NCBI GenBank assembly: GCA_002407905.1
Contig: DHPL01000035.1
Location: forward strand, 16,153-32,597
Origin: Anaerolineaceae bacterium UBA5365
Lineage (GTDB): Bacteria > Chloroflexota > Anaerolineae > Anaerolineales > Anaerolineaceae
Length of the DNA: 16,445 bases
Direction of reading: 5' to 3'
The notes beneath the pieces are model-generated. The model had not been told where the DNA came from. It saw only the letters and a program-made list of their open reading frames with translations, and did not search any database. Below are positions 1 to 6,803 of this stretch, one piece after another (position 1 is the first letter of the stretch; every line of letters starts with the position of its first letter). Position numbers and translations under genes: made by a program.

Positions 1-533
1 CCCACGATCCCGTTGCGCCAGGCCCGGCCGTGGCTGTCGATGATCAGAATGCCTACCTGCTTTCCTGTCCGGCCGCTAAGCGCATCACGGATTTGCCGGG
101 CGGAGGCATCCGAATCCTCGGGCAGCAGCAGTACCCAATCGGCAGGGTCGCCCCAGGGGCCGCTGACGTTGCTGTGATCGATGCCGGCGTTGGCGCAGAC
201 AAAACCGCTTTTATGCTCTACGATGATCGTCCCCGGGCGGGTCCGCAGCACCGCGTTGCTTTCCTGGAGGATCAGTTCCACCAGTTCCGACCGTTTATCC
301 AGGTAGGCAGCCAGCTCTCGGGCTTCAGGGCGCGGCTTTACTTCAGTAAGGTTCACCAACCGCCCCTCAGCCTTGCTCACGATTTTCTGAGCGAGCACCA
401 CGACGTCACCGTCTTCCAGGGTTAGGTCTGCTTGTGCTAACGCGTTCAGGATGAAGGCTGCCAGATCGTCCCCGGGCTGCACCAGCGGGATCCCCGGAAG
501 CGCGGTGAGGCAAAGCTGGCGGGCTTTAGTCAT
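1..533 (-). CDS. cofE: Coenzyme F420:L-glutamate ligase CofE (3' end cut by window)
   Basis: CofE adds gamma-linked glutamates to F420-0 using GTP in the cytosol, the last steps of coenzyme F420 synthesis. I translated 177 residues from the ATG at 533. They show the family features in order: ALPGIPLVQPGDDL near the N-terminus (residues 11-24), AQKIVSKAEGR (48-58), an ESNAVLRTRPG stretch (91-101), CANAGIDHSN (113-122, metal/GTP site region) and DSHGRAWRNG (166-175). The family is usually about 250 residues, so roughly the last third lies left of the window. The start codon is inside the end of npdG (shared bases ATGACTAA, 526-533), so translation is probably coupled to npdG. The archaeal-type single-domain CofE and the N-terminal half of a FbiB-like fusion cannot be told apart because the C-terminus is missing. 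Confidence 0.93.
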   Translation of the reverse strand, partial: MTKARQLCLTALPGIPLVQPGDDLAAFILNALAQADLTLEDGDVVVLAQKIVSKAEGRLVNLTEVKPRPEARELAAYLDKRSELVELILQESNAVLRTRPGTIIVEHKSGFVCANAGIDHSNVSGPWGDPADWVLLLPEDSDASARQIRDALSGRTGKQVGILIIDSHGRAWRNGIV

Positions 534-1185
534 GAACACCTGTTATACGGATTCCGGAAGAAGGCACCTTGTACTTGATGTTTAAACCGATCAGAATGGA
601 AGTGAGCCCTTCCACTACAACGGCGTTCTCGCTCGGGCCGGCATCCCAGCCTTTTAAACCCACATCATCAACCAGGCCAATCACTAGTTCCCGGGTTTCT
701 TTATCCGCTCCGCAAACAAGTACGTCGCTATCGATTTCCTCGCCGGAAAGCAGGCGTTCGTAGGAGATGGTCTGAAAAGCGTCCACAACCTTCACGTCAT
801 CGCCCAAAACGGCTTTGGCCTGGGCCAGGGCGCTGCCCTCCGGCGGCATTTGCACCCGGGTTACCTTCGGCGGGACCAGGGGCACCACCACATCAATAAG
901 CACCTTGCCCTGCAATTCCTCCTTCAAGCCCTCCAGGGTTTCCTTGTGCGCGGCAAAGGGCACCGTAAGCACCGCGATCTCAGCCTGGCTAACTGCCTCG
1001 GCATTGGTCATGCCTTGCAGCTCACCCTTGCCCTCCAGCTTTTCAAGCAGAGACGCAACGGCTGCCTCAGCTTTCTCAGCCGTGCGGGAACCGATCAGGA
1101 TGCGGTGGCCAGCCTGGACCCAGCGGTACGCCAAACCCTGGCCTTCGCGGCCAGTGCCGCCGATGATTGCGATCGTTTTACCCAT
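526..1185 (-). CDS. npdG: NADPH-dependent F420 reductase (F420:NADP oxidoreductase)
   Basis: This cytosolic enzyme moves hydride between NADPH and coenzyme F420. The 219-residue length is normal for the family. Residues 5-19 form the Rossmann fold with the glycine motif GGTGREGQGLA (9-19), followed by IGSR (31-34), whose Ser/Arg pair is the usual NADP 2'-phosphate clamp. The middle shows the VPFAAHKETL and DVVVPLVPP stretches, and the C-terminus has the SENAVVVEGLTSILIGLN helix typical of NpdG. The ATG follows the ssnA stop codon with no gap (TAAATG) and has GGAGG about 5 nt upstream, inside the ssnA end. It overlaps cofE by 8 nt. F420 synthesis and F420 reduction are thus encoded together. 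Chance of a different function is small; the direction of electron flow cannot be read from sequence. Confidence 0.93.
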   Translation of the reverse strand: MGKTIAIIGGTGREGQGLAYRWVQAGHRILIGSRTAEKAEAAVASLLEKLEGKGELQGMTNAEAVSQAEIAVLTVPFAAHKETLEGLKEELQGKVLIDVVVPLVPPKVTRVQMPPEGSALAQAKAVLGDDVKVVDAFQTISYERLLSGEEIDSDVLVCGADKETRELVIGLVDDVGLKGWDAGPSENAVVVEGLTSILIGLNIKYKVPSSGIRITGVHD

Positions 1186-2526
1186 TTATTCCTCCACCAG
1201 GCCAACTTTGGCCCAGGTTCTTTCAGTATGTTCACGTGCTTTGGCAGCTATTTCTGCCTCATCCAGGGTAAGCAGCTGGCGGTCCTTCATCAATACCCGG
1301 CCATCCACGATGGTCGATGTGACCATGCCGTCCCTAAAGCCAAAAATGATATGCCAGGGCAGGTTGCCTGCCGTTAGCGGAGTGATTGGGTGGTAGTCCA
1401 CCAAAATCAGGTCCGCGGCGGCACCTTTCTCAATCTTACCGATCGGCAATCCTTCCCAGGTTTGGGTAGCCAGGGCGGAGTTATTTTCGATGGCCAGTTT
1501 CACCACATCGTATCCGCCCATCGCGCGGGGGTCGCCTTTGACATGCTTTTGGATGAAGTAAGCGGCCTTCCATTCGTCCCACATGGCGTTGCTAAAACCA
1601 TCGTTGCCCAGGCAGACCTTTACGCCCTGTTCCAGCATTCGGGGCACGTCGGCTGCCCCCACCGCGTTATTCATATTGGAGCGCGGCTGGTGGGTAAGCC
1701 AGGTTTTGCTGCGTGCCAGAATTTCCGTTTGGTAGGCATCGGCGTGCACGCCATGCACCATGATGCTGCGCTCGCCTAAAACGCCTGCTTCGGCAAAGCG
1801 TTCAATCACGCTCTTGCCATACTTTTGCAGGCTGTCTTTCTGGTCCACAATGCCCTCAGCGGCATGGCTGTGAAAACCAGCCCGTCCGGCATTGGCTTCC
1901 AGGGCCTTATCCAATGTTTCTTTGCTAACTGTAAGGCTGGCATGCAAGCCAAAATGCGCCTTCACCTTGGGGTCGGCCTGGCCTGCCAGGACCCGACCGA
2001 TAAAGCGGCTGTTCTCCGCGATACCGGCATCGGCCTTATCCAGCCCATCCCGGTCGGTCACCTCGTAACACAGCGAGGCGCGCAATCCAGACTGGACGAT
2101 CGCGTCGTGGATCAGGTCCAGCGAGCCCTCAATGAAGGAAGGCGAAGCGTGGTGATCAAAGAGGGTGGTCGTACCGTATTTGATGGCGTCTACCAGGCAA
2201 ACCAAGGCGCTGTAGCGCACGGCCTCGGCATCAAGCGCCTTATCCAGGCGCCACCAAAGCCGCTCCAGGATCTGCATAAAGTTCGTGGCCGGCTCGCCCG
2301 GGTAGGCCCAGCCGCGGCTGAACGCGCCATAAAAGTGGGTATGCGCGCAAATATTGCCCGGCATCAGGTATTGACCGCGGGCATCCAGGATTTCCTCGCC
2401 GCTGTAGGCCAGTTCTCCATGTGGGGCAAACTCAGCGATGCGTCCTTCACGGATCAGCAAATCGTGGTTTGGCAGGATTCGGTTTTCCTCGCCCCAGGTG
2501 ATGATGCTGGCATTGGTGATCAGCAT
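1186..2526 (-). CDS. ssnA: SsnA-type metal-dependent amidohydrolase
   Basis: This is a 446-residue member of the amidohydrolase superfamily, closest by eye to SsnA (E. coli SsnA is about 440 aa) rather than to MTA/SAH deaminase. Metal ligands are visible: HTH (H62, H64) after a MPGNICA strand, H219 in FHSHAAEG, and D309 in CLGNDG. SsnA-like landmarks are LWWRLDKALD (90-99), FDHHASPSFIEGSL (123-136), EVTDRDG and RSNMNN (282-287). I place the start at 2526 because a perfect GGAGGT lies 4 nt upstream (2531-2536); an in-frame ATG at 2562 would add 12 residues but has no such site. Deamination or ring hydrolysis of a purine-like substrate is expected for the family, but no SsnA substrate is firmly known to me. 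It is the first gene of an operon with npdG and cofE. Confidence 0.85.
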   Translation of the reverse strand: MLITNASIITWGEENRILPNHDLLIREGRIAEFAPHGELAYSGEEILDARGQYLMPGNICAHTHFYGAFSRGWAYPGEPATNFMQILERLWWRLDKALDAEAVRYSALVCLVDAIKYGTTTLFDHHASPSFIEGSLDLIHDAIVQSGLRASLCYEVTDRDGLDKADAGIAENSRFIGRVLAGQADPKVKAHFGLHASLTVSKETLDKALEANAGRAGFHSHAAEGIVDQKDSLQKYGKSVIERFAEAGVLGERSIMVHGVHADAYQTEILARSKTWLTHQPRSNMNNAVGAADVPRMLEQGVKVCLGNDGFSNAMWDEWKAAYFIQKHVKGDPRAMGGYDVVKLAIENNSALATQTWEGLPIGKIEKGAAADLILVDYHPITPLTAGNLPWHIIFGFRDGMVTSTIVDGRVLMKDRQLLTLDEAEIAAKAREHTERTWAKVGLVEE

Positions 2527-2592
2527 GGCTACCTCCATTTTTCTTTTATAGGGAAGTTCCATTGAGATGGTGAGCCGGAACTTTGACCTATT

Positions 2593-2621
2593 TTAATACA
2601 TCCCAGCCATATTATTGTTAA
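2593..2621 (-). promoter_or_regulatory. Putative sigma70-type promoter of ssnA-npdG-cofE
   Basis: On the minus strand there is TTAACA (2621-2616), a 17-nt spacer and TATTAA (2598-2593). The -10 box ends about 67 nt before the chosen ssnA start. Both hexamers are partial matches to consensus, but the spacing is ideal and this is the most AT-rich part of the intergenic region. Confidence 0.45.
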
Positions 2622-2657
2622 ACATCTGGTTCGGATGAACGAGGCGGTCCTCGAATT

Positions 2658-2674
2658 CCAGGAGTGGATCCTGG
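2658..2674. repeat. Small inverted repeat upstream of ssnA
   Basis: CCAGGA-GTGGA-TCCTGG is a perfect 6-bp inverted repeat with a 5-nt centre. It lies about 37 bp upstream of the ssnA -35 box and downstream of the aldo/keto reductase terminator. It could be an operator half-site pair or chance; apart from this repeat, the promoter and the terminator, I see no gene or other structure in 2527-2795. Confidence 0.3.
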
Positions 2675-2710
2675 ATCTTGGGATGATTAGAGTCGCAATC
2701 CAAGGCAAGC

Positions 2711-2752
2711 CCATAATAAACAGGCGGCCGGCACCATTCTGATGCGGCCGCC
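2711..2752 (-). terminator. Rho-independent terminator of the aldo/keto reductase gene
   Basis: On the minus strand an 8-bp stem GGCGGCCG/CGGCCGCC (arms 2745-2752 and 2723-2730) encloses a 14-nt loop that can add a CAT/ATG pairing. It is followed by TGTTTATTAT, a moderately T-rich tail. It begins 43 nt after the reductase stop codon. Confidence 0.65.
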
Positions 2753-2795
2753 CACCTGAACTCATTGCTTAAACAGGGCTGCTAATTAGTTTTAC

Positions 2796-3629
2796 CTACC
2801 AGGCCATCGCGCTTTCAACCTTGTTCGGGTCCGTGGGGACACCGGTAAAAGGCGATTTGCGATCCAGCGCTTTGAGCGCGGCCATGTCTTTTTCATCCAG
2901 TTCGAAATCAAAGAGGTCGAAGTTCTCCCGGATCCGGCCTGGATGCACGGATTTTGGAATCACCACCACTTCGTTTTGGATCAGGAAGCGCAGCAGCACT
3001 TGCGCGGGGGTTTTGCCGTACTTTTGTGCCGTCGCAACCACATCCGGCTCCGAAAACATTTCGTTAGCCTTGGCCTGACCAAGCGGGGAGTAGGACTGAT
3101 GGGTCACACCGTACTTTTTCTCCCATACATGTTCATCATGCCGCTGGCAATACAGGTGCGTCTCGATCTGGTTGATCGCTGGTTTGATCTTGTTGTAACC
3201 GATGATGTCCACCAGGCGGTAGGGTTCAAAGTTGGAAACACCAATCGAACGCAGCACACCCTCCTCGTAGAGTTTCTCCAGGTCGCGCCAGGCGGCATAA
3301 ACATTGGCAAAGGGCCAATGCAGCAGAACCAGGTCGAGGTAGTCCAAACCCATTTTTTCGAGTGAGGCCTCAACACTTTTACGGGCATGCTCAAAAGACT
3401 TAAAACTCACTTTTGTGGTGATGAAGAGTTCCTCGCGAGGGATGCCGCTTTTGGCGATCGCCTTGCCCACAAATTCCTCATTGCGGTAGGCCTCAGCGGT
3501 GTCGATTAGCCGGTAACCGGTCTCGAGGGCTGTCAATACCGCGGCTTCGCATTCGTCGCCCGCGGCTCGGAAGGTTCCAAACCCCAGGAGTGGGATCTTT
3601 ATTCCATTTTCAAATTGGGTGTATAGCAT
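2796..3629 (-). CDS. Aldo/keto reductase (NADPH-dependent, 2,5-diketogluconate reductase type)
   Basis: This 277-residue TIM-barrel oxidoreductase reduces aldehydes or ketones with NAD(P)H in the cytosol. The catalytic tetrad of the AKR superfamily is complete: D43 (DTAEAYRNE), Y48, K73 (TTKVSF) and H104 (LLHWPF). SIGVSNF (128-133 region), NQIETHLY and QSYSPLGQ (178-185) form the substrate and cofactor face. IPKSVHPGRIREN (224-236) is the loop that binds the adenosine phosphate of NADPH. The start at 3629 is supported by GGAGGAAAGTA directly before the ATG. It stands alone between its own promoter and terminator. The exact substrate cannot be deduced; members of this group act on many small carbonyl compounds. 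Confidence 0.92.
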   Translation of the reverse strand: MLYTQFENGIKIPLLGFGTFRAAGDECEAAVLTALETGYRLIDTAEAYRNEEFVGKAIAKSGIPREELFITTKVSFKSFEHARKSVEASLEKMGLDYLDLVLLHWPFANVYAAWRDLEKLYEEGVLRSIGVSNFEPYRLVDIIGYNKIKPAINQIETHLYCQRHDEHVWEKKYGVTHQSYSPLGQAKANEMFSEPDVVATAQKYGKTPAQVLLRFLIQNEVVVIPKSVHPGRIRENFDLFDFELDEKDMAALKALDRKSPFTGVPTDPNKVESAMAW

Positions 3630-3681
3630 TACTTTCCTCCATAAGCTTTTGATGATTAATGGGTTCTTTTACTCAGCTTAA

Positions 3682-3709
3682 ATACTATGGGCTTGCGGGA
3701 ATAAGTCAA
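3682..3709 (-). promoter_or_regulatory. Sigma70-type promoter of the aldo/keto reductase gene
   Basis: On the minus strand, TTGACT (3709-3704), a 16-nt spacer and TAGTAT (3687-3682) sit about 53 nt upstream of the start codon, leaving a normal leader with a strong Shine-Dalgarno site. This is the best -35 match of the promoters listed for the window. Confidence 0.6.
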
Positions 3710-3756
3710 ATATAAGCATCTACCCCATCCCCGGAGGGATCTGCCCTGTTCGAACT

Positions 3757-3788
3757 TAAAGTAAAAGGGCCTGCCAACAGGCAAGCCC
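3757..3788 (-). terminator. Rho-independent terminator of the mutase-epimerase operon
   Basis: On the minus strand, stem GGGCTTGCC/GGCAGGCCC (9 bp with one G-T pair) encloses the tetraloop TGTT and is followed by TTTTACTTTAA. It starts 14 nt after the epimerase stop codon. It is a textbook intrinsic terminator. Confidence 0.85.
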
Positions 3789-3802
3789 TGCGGTTTCAAA
3801 GA

Positions 3803-4210
3803 TTAATCGGTTAATTCGTACAGTTCCACCAACACACCATTGGCGGATTTTGGGTGAATGAAGGCCATCTTGCGGCCGGGAAGCACCTGGGGGGCCTCAT
3901 TGATCAGGCGGACGCCCTTTTCCTTCATCTGTGCCATAGTGGCCTCAATATCTTCCACTTCCAGGCACAGGTGGTGCATGCCTTCGCCTTTGCTTTCCAG
4001 ATATTTACCCATTCCGCTTTCAGGGTCCGTGGGCATCACCAGCTCTACTTCGCTATCGCCCACCGGAAAGAAGGCCACCTTGGCCTTCTGCGAGGGAACA
4101 TCCTCAACGTGGTCCAGCTTCAGGCCAAAGGCCCCTTCCCACACCTTGATCGATTCTTCGATATCGCGCACAACGATCGCAACGTGATTGATTTTCTTAA
4201 TGCCTTCCAT
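3803..4210 (-). CDS. mce: Methylmalonyl-CoA epimerase
   Basis: This 135-residue protein of the vicinal-oxygen-chelate fold interconverts (R)- and (S)-methylmalonyl-CoA, feeding the B12 mutase. Two beta-alpha-beta-beta-beta units are visible: KINHVAIVVRDIEES (6-20) with metal ligand H9, and GEGMHHLCLEVEDIE (76-89) with the His pair 79-80. The C-terminal GVLVELYE carries the metal/catalytic Glu at about 129. PGRKMAFIHPKSANG (111-125) is the usual lead-in to the last strand. I choose the ATG at 4210; GTG at 4216 would add two residues but overlaps the AGAGG ribosome site. Nine nucleotides separate it from the stop codon of the mutase gene upstream, so the two are one operon, which backs the function. 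Confidence 0.93.
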   Translation of the reverse strand: MEGIKKINHVAIVVRDIEESIKVWEGAFGLKLDHVEDVPSQKAKVAFFPVGDSEVELVMPTDPESGMGKYLESKGEGMHHLCLEVEDIEATMAQMKEKGVRLINEAPQVLPGRKMAFIHPKSANGVLVELYELTD

Positions 4211-4219
4211 GCTCACCTC

Positions 4220-5875
4220 TTATAAAAAGTTTGGCGCGCGGTACTCGCCCCACACCTTGCGCAGCAAGTTGCAGGTTTCACCGAGCGTGGTCTTGTTTTC
4301 AACACAGGCAATGATCAGCGGCATCAGGTTTTCGCTGCCGCGGGCCGCGGTTTCCAACCGCCCCAAAAGCTCGGCCACCTTGGCATTATCGCGGTTTTCG
4401 CGCAGCCTGGCCAGCTTAGCCCGCTGCGCGGCCTCGATGGACGGGTCGATCTTCTGCGGTTCCAGCACGATTTCCTCATCCACCTGGAAGCGGTTCACCC
4501 CTACCACTACGTCTTCCTCGGTTTCAAGCCGCCGCTGGGCTTGGTAGGCGCTATCCTGGATCTCGGATTGCATGAAGCCGTTCTCAATGGCCCGCATCGC
4601 GCCGCCCATCTCATCGATCTTGGCAATGTATTCCGCGGCCTTGGCCTCGATTTGATCTGTGAGGTATTCCACGGCATAAGAACCAGCCAGCGGATCGATC
4701 GTATCCGCCACGCCGCTTTCATTGGCAATGATCTGCTGGGTGCGCAAGGCTACTTGCACACTCTTCTGGGTGGGCAGCCACAGCGCCTCGTCCATGCTGT
4801 TGGTGTGCAGCGATTGCGTCCCGCCCAGTACGGCAGCCAGGGCCTGCAGGGTTACCCGCACAACGTTATTTTCCGGCTGCTGGGCGGTAAGTGTGCTGCC
4901 TGCCGTTTGGGTATGGAAGCGCAGCTTCATGCTGTTGGGTTTCTGCGCGCCAAAGCGTTCTTTCATGATTTTGGCGTAAAGCCGCCGTGCCGCGCGGAAT
5001 TTGGCTACTTCTTCCAGGAAATTATTGTGCGCGTTGAAGAAGAAGGAGAGCTGGTCCGCGAATTCGTCCACATTCATGCCCGCCTGGGTAGCCGCTTCAA
5101 TGTAGGCAATGGCGTTTGCCAGGGTGAAGGCCACTTCCTGAACAGCGCTGCTGCCGGCTTCCCGGATGTGATAGCCGCTGATGGAAATGGTGTTCCAAAG
5201 CGGTACATCGGTGCGGCAAAAGTTGAAGATGTCCGTGATCAAGCGCATGCTCGGTTTGGGCGGGAAAATATAAGTGCCCCGGGCTACGTATTCCTTCAGG
5301 ATGTCGTTTTGGATCGTGCCCCGCAGCTTGTTCGCCTCCACGCCCTGTTTCTTGGCCACCGCGATGTACATCGCCAGCAGCACCGAAGCCGGGGCATTGA
5401 TGGTCATGCTGGTGCTTACCTTATCCAGCGGGATCTCCTGGAACAGGGTTTCCATATCCTCAACGGAGGAGATCGAAACGCCTACTTTGCCCACTTCGCC
5501 AAGGGCGATGGGGTCGTCAGCATCGTAGCCGATCTGGGTGGGCAGGTCGAAGGCGACTGAAAGGCCGGTCTGGCCTTGGTCCAAGAGGAAGCGGTAGCGC
5601 TTATTCGATTCCTCTGCCGTCGAAAAGCCGGCATACTGGCGCATGGTCCAAAGCCTGCCGCGGTACATTGTGGGCTGCACGCCGCGGATGAAGGGAAATT
5701 GCCCGGGAAAACCCAGCTCAGCATATTGTTCCGGGTTGATTTCCTGAGGCGGAACTACCGGAGGCAGCGGGATATTGGATGAAGTCTGAAATTCCGGTTT
5801 GCGCTCCGGGAAGCGTTGGATGGAAGGATTGTAGGTTTTCTCGTGCCAGTTCTGGAATGCGTTTTCTTCGGTCAT
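4220..5875 (-). CDS. mcmA1: Methylmalonyl-CoA mutase family, large (catalytic) subunit
   Basis: This 551-residue TIM-barrel chain lacks the C-terminal B12-binding domain of the one-chain mutases, so it must pair with a separate small subunit that is not in the window. It catalyses carbon-skeleton rearrangement of acyl-CoAs, classically methylmalonyl-CoA to succinyl-CoA, in propionate metabolism. Family motifs are [17 protein letters not shown] (68-84), [15 protein letters not shown] (104-118), [11 protein letters not shown] (186-196), [10 protein letters not shown] (208-217) and SGYHIREAG (233-241) with the conserved active-site His236. Arg211 matches the carboxylate-binding Arg of methylmalonyl-CoA mutase. 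The position matching its partner Tyr (Tyr89 in Propionibacterium) reads Gln67 (RGVQPTMY). The start is supported by GAGGT before the ATG. The epimerase gene that follows favours the methylmalonyl substrate, but another acyl-CoA mutase activity is possible. Confidence 0.88.
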   Translation of the reverse strand: MTEENAFQNWHEKTYNPSIQRFPERKPEFQTSSNIPLPPVVPPQEINPEQYAELGFPGQFPFIRGVQPTMYRGRLWTMRQYAGFSTAEESNKRYRFLLDQGQTGLSVAFDLPTQIGYDADDPIALGEVGKVGVSISSVEDMETLFQEIPLDKVSTSMTINAPASVLLAMYIAVAKKQGVEANKLRGTIQNDILKEYVARGTYIFPPKPSMRLITDIFNFCRTDVPLWNTISISGYHIREAGSSAVQEVAFTLANAIAYIEAATQAGMNVDEFADQLSFFFNAHNNFLEEVAKFRAARRLYAKIMKERFGAQKPNSMKLRFHTQTAGSTLTAQQPENNVVRVTLQALAAVLGGTQSLHTNSMDEALWLPTQKSVQVALRTQQIIANESGVADTIDPLAGSYAVEYLTDQIEAKAAEYIAKIDEMGGAMRAIENGFMQSEIQDSAYQAQRRLETEEDVVVGVNRFQVDEEIVLEPQKIDPSIEAAQRAKLARLRENRDNAKVAELLGRLETAARGSENLMPLIIACVENKTTLGETCNLLRKVWGEYRAPNFL

Positions 5876-5906
5876 ACCTACCTCGTTTTGATAGATTCAA
5901 GCAATT

Positions 5907-5912
5907 AGTATA
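5907..5912 (-). promoter_or_regulatory. Possible -10 box of the mutase-epimerase operon
   Basis: TATACT on the minus strand, about 31 nt upstream of the mutase start, is one base from the TATAAT consensus. No convincing -35 hexamer sits at 16-18 nt, so this is tentative. The rest of 5876-6062 shows no gene. Confidence 0.35.
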
Positions 5913-6062
5913 CCTGATGGGTCCCCATTGGCGGTAAAAGATGCCAAGGGCGGCTCTCGCAATCACCTGGTCGATCGAGCCTTCTCTCAATAGATTGCCT
6001 TATACGTGAAAAACATGCTAGGCAAACCGATTAAAAACCTGACAATAAAGGGGATTTAGCCC

Positions 6063-6092
6063 TTGGCATCAGCAGCCAGGATGTGTTATATT
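6063..6092 (+). promoter_or_regulatory. Promoter of rplI
   Basis: TTGGCA (6063-6068), an 18-nt spacer and TATATT (6087-6092), with a TGT directly before the -10 box (extended -10). A start about 7 nt downstream would give a leader of roughly 60 nt with GAAAGGG ahead of the rplI ATG. Confidence 0.6.
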
Positions 6093-6159
6093 CATCAGCC
6101 GCGCTTGTTGTACCCTTCAGGCGCAACAAAAACAACAACATTCGAAGAAAGGGCTTGAC

Positions 6160-6741
6160 ATGAGAGTACTCCTACTCAAAGACGTATACAAACTGGGCCG
6201 TGCCGGAGACATTAAGAAAGTTGCTGATGGGTATGGCCGCAACTTTTTAATTCCCCAAGGCCTGGCCATCCCCGCCACTGCCGGCTCAGTCAAACTGGCT
6301 GAAACGATCGGTAAAAAGGCCGCTGAACAGCGCGCGGTCCTGAACAAGGAATTGGAAGGCGTTGCCACCCTGTTGAACGGTTTGGTGGTTGAATTCTCGA
6401 TGAAAGCCGGCGAAACCGGCAAGCTCTACGGCTCCGTAACCAGCCAAATGGTTGCCGACAAGGTCAAAGAGCTCAAAGGCATCGAATTGGAACGCCGCGA
6501 CCTGGTGATGGAACCCATCCGCGTGACCGGTGAGCATGAAGTGCCTGTGCACCTCACCCTGGACCTCGTCCCCGCCCTGAACGTGATCGTCCGCCGCGAA
6601 GGCGAAGCCGTGAAACCCAAACCAGTGGTTGAGGAAATGGTTGAGGCAGAGGAAGAACTCGAGGCCGTGGTTGAGGAGATCGACCAGGTTGTCGAGGAAG
6701 TCATCGAAGAACTGGAACTTGAGGAAGAAGCCGAATCCTAG
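6160..6741 (+). CDS. rplI: 50S ribosomal protein bL9 with long acidic C-terminal tail
   Basis: bL9 binds 23S rRNA near the base of the L1 stalk of the large subunit. Residues 1-50 are the N-terminal domain, with the signature GRAGDIKKVADGYGRNFLIP (13-32). A long helix follows at about 42-75, then the C-terminal rRNA-binding domain with GKLYGSVTSQMVADKV (87-102) up to about 147. Typical bL9 proteins stop near 148-150 residues; this one has 193. The extra tail has 18 Glu and 1 Asp in residues 158-193 and a regular spacing of hydrophobic residues, so it is probably a disordered or helical acidic extension. The start is supported by the motif position and by GAAAGGG upstream. It is a single-gene unit with its own promoter and terminator. 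Confidence 0.97.
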   Translation: MRVLLLKDVYKLGRAGDIKKVADGYGRNFLIPQGLAIPATAGSVKLAETIGKKAAEQRAVLNKELEGVATLLNGLVVEFSMKAGETGKLYGSVTSQMVADKVKELKGIELERRDLVMEPIRVTGEHEVPVHLTLDLVPALNVIVRREGEAVKPKPVVEEMVEAEEELEAVVEEIDQVVEEVIEELELEEEAES

Positions 6742-6754
6742 GTTTTGTCCACTG

Positions 6755-6788
6755 AACCGGCCGGCGCAGATTGCCCGGCCGGTTTTTT
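6755..6788 (+). terminator. Rho-independent terminator of rplI
   Basis: Stem AACCGGCCGG (6755-6764) pairs with CCGGCCGGTT (6775-6784) around a 10-nt loop. The T run TTTTTT (6783-6788) follows. It starts 13 nt after the rplI stop codon and ends just before the -10 box of the next gene. Confidence 0.9.
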
Positions 6789-6790
6789 GT

Positions 6791-6796
6791 TAGAAT
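6791..6796 (+). promoter_or_regulatory. -10 box placed for a leaderless transcript of the RodZ-like gene
   Basis: TAGAAT ends 7 nt before the ATG at 6804. This puts the expected transcription start at or next to the start codon. No Shine-Dalgarno sequence can be seen, and the hexamer follows directly on the T run of the rplI terminator, so the gene needs its own promoter here. No good -35 match was found. Confidence 0.5.
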
Positions 6797-6803
6797 CCCA
6801 GCC

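Noticed and set aside
2527..2562. Upstream ATG (2562) for ssnA
   Set aside because: The ATG at 2526 has GGAGGT 4 nt upstream and gives a protein that starts at the first strand of the fold as in other SsnA; the 12 extra residues would be translated from the ribosome site itself.
2529..2765. Minus-strand frame of 78 codons between the aldo/keto reductase and ssnA
   Set aside because: It runs through the reductase terminator and the ssnA promoter and Shine-Dalgarno region, has no ribosome site, and its translation resembles no known protein.
4541..5560. Long plus-strand open frame (339 codons) opposite the mutase gene
   Set aside because: It lies wholly antisense to a gene with clear family motifs, its translation is His/Arg/Gly-rich without any recognisable fold, and open antisense frames are common at this G+C. 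The same holds for the antisense frames over ssnA (1825-2565) and murJ (11638-12402).
6771..6803. Upstream in-frame TTG start for the RodZ-like gene
   Set aside because: It lies within the loop and stem of the rplI terminator and lacks a ribosome site; the ATG at 6804 begins exactly where the HTH domain begins.
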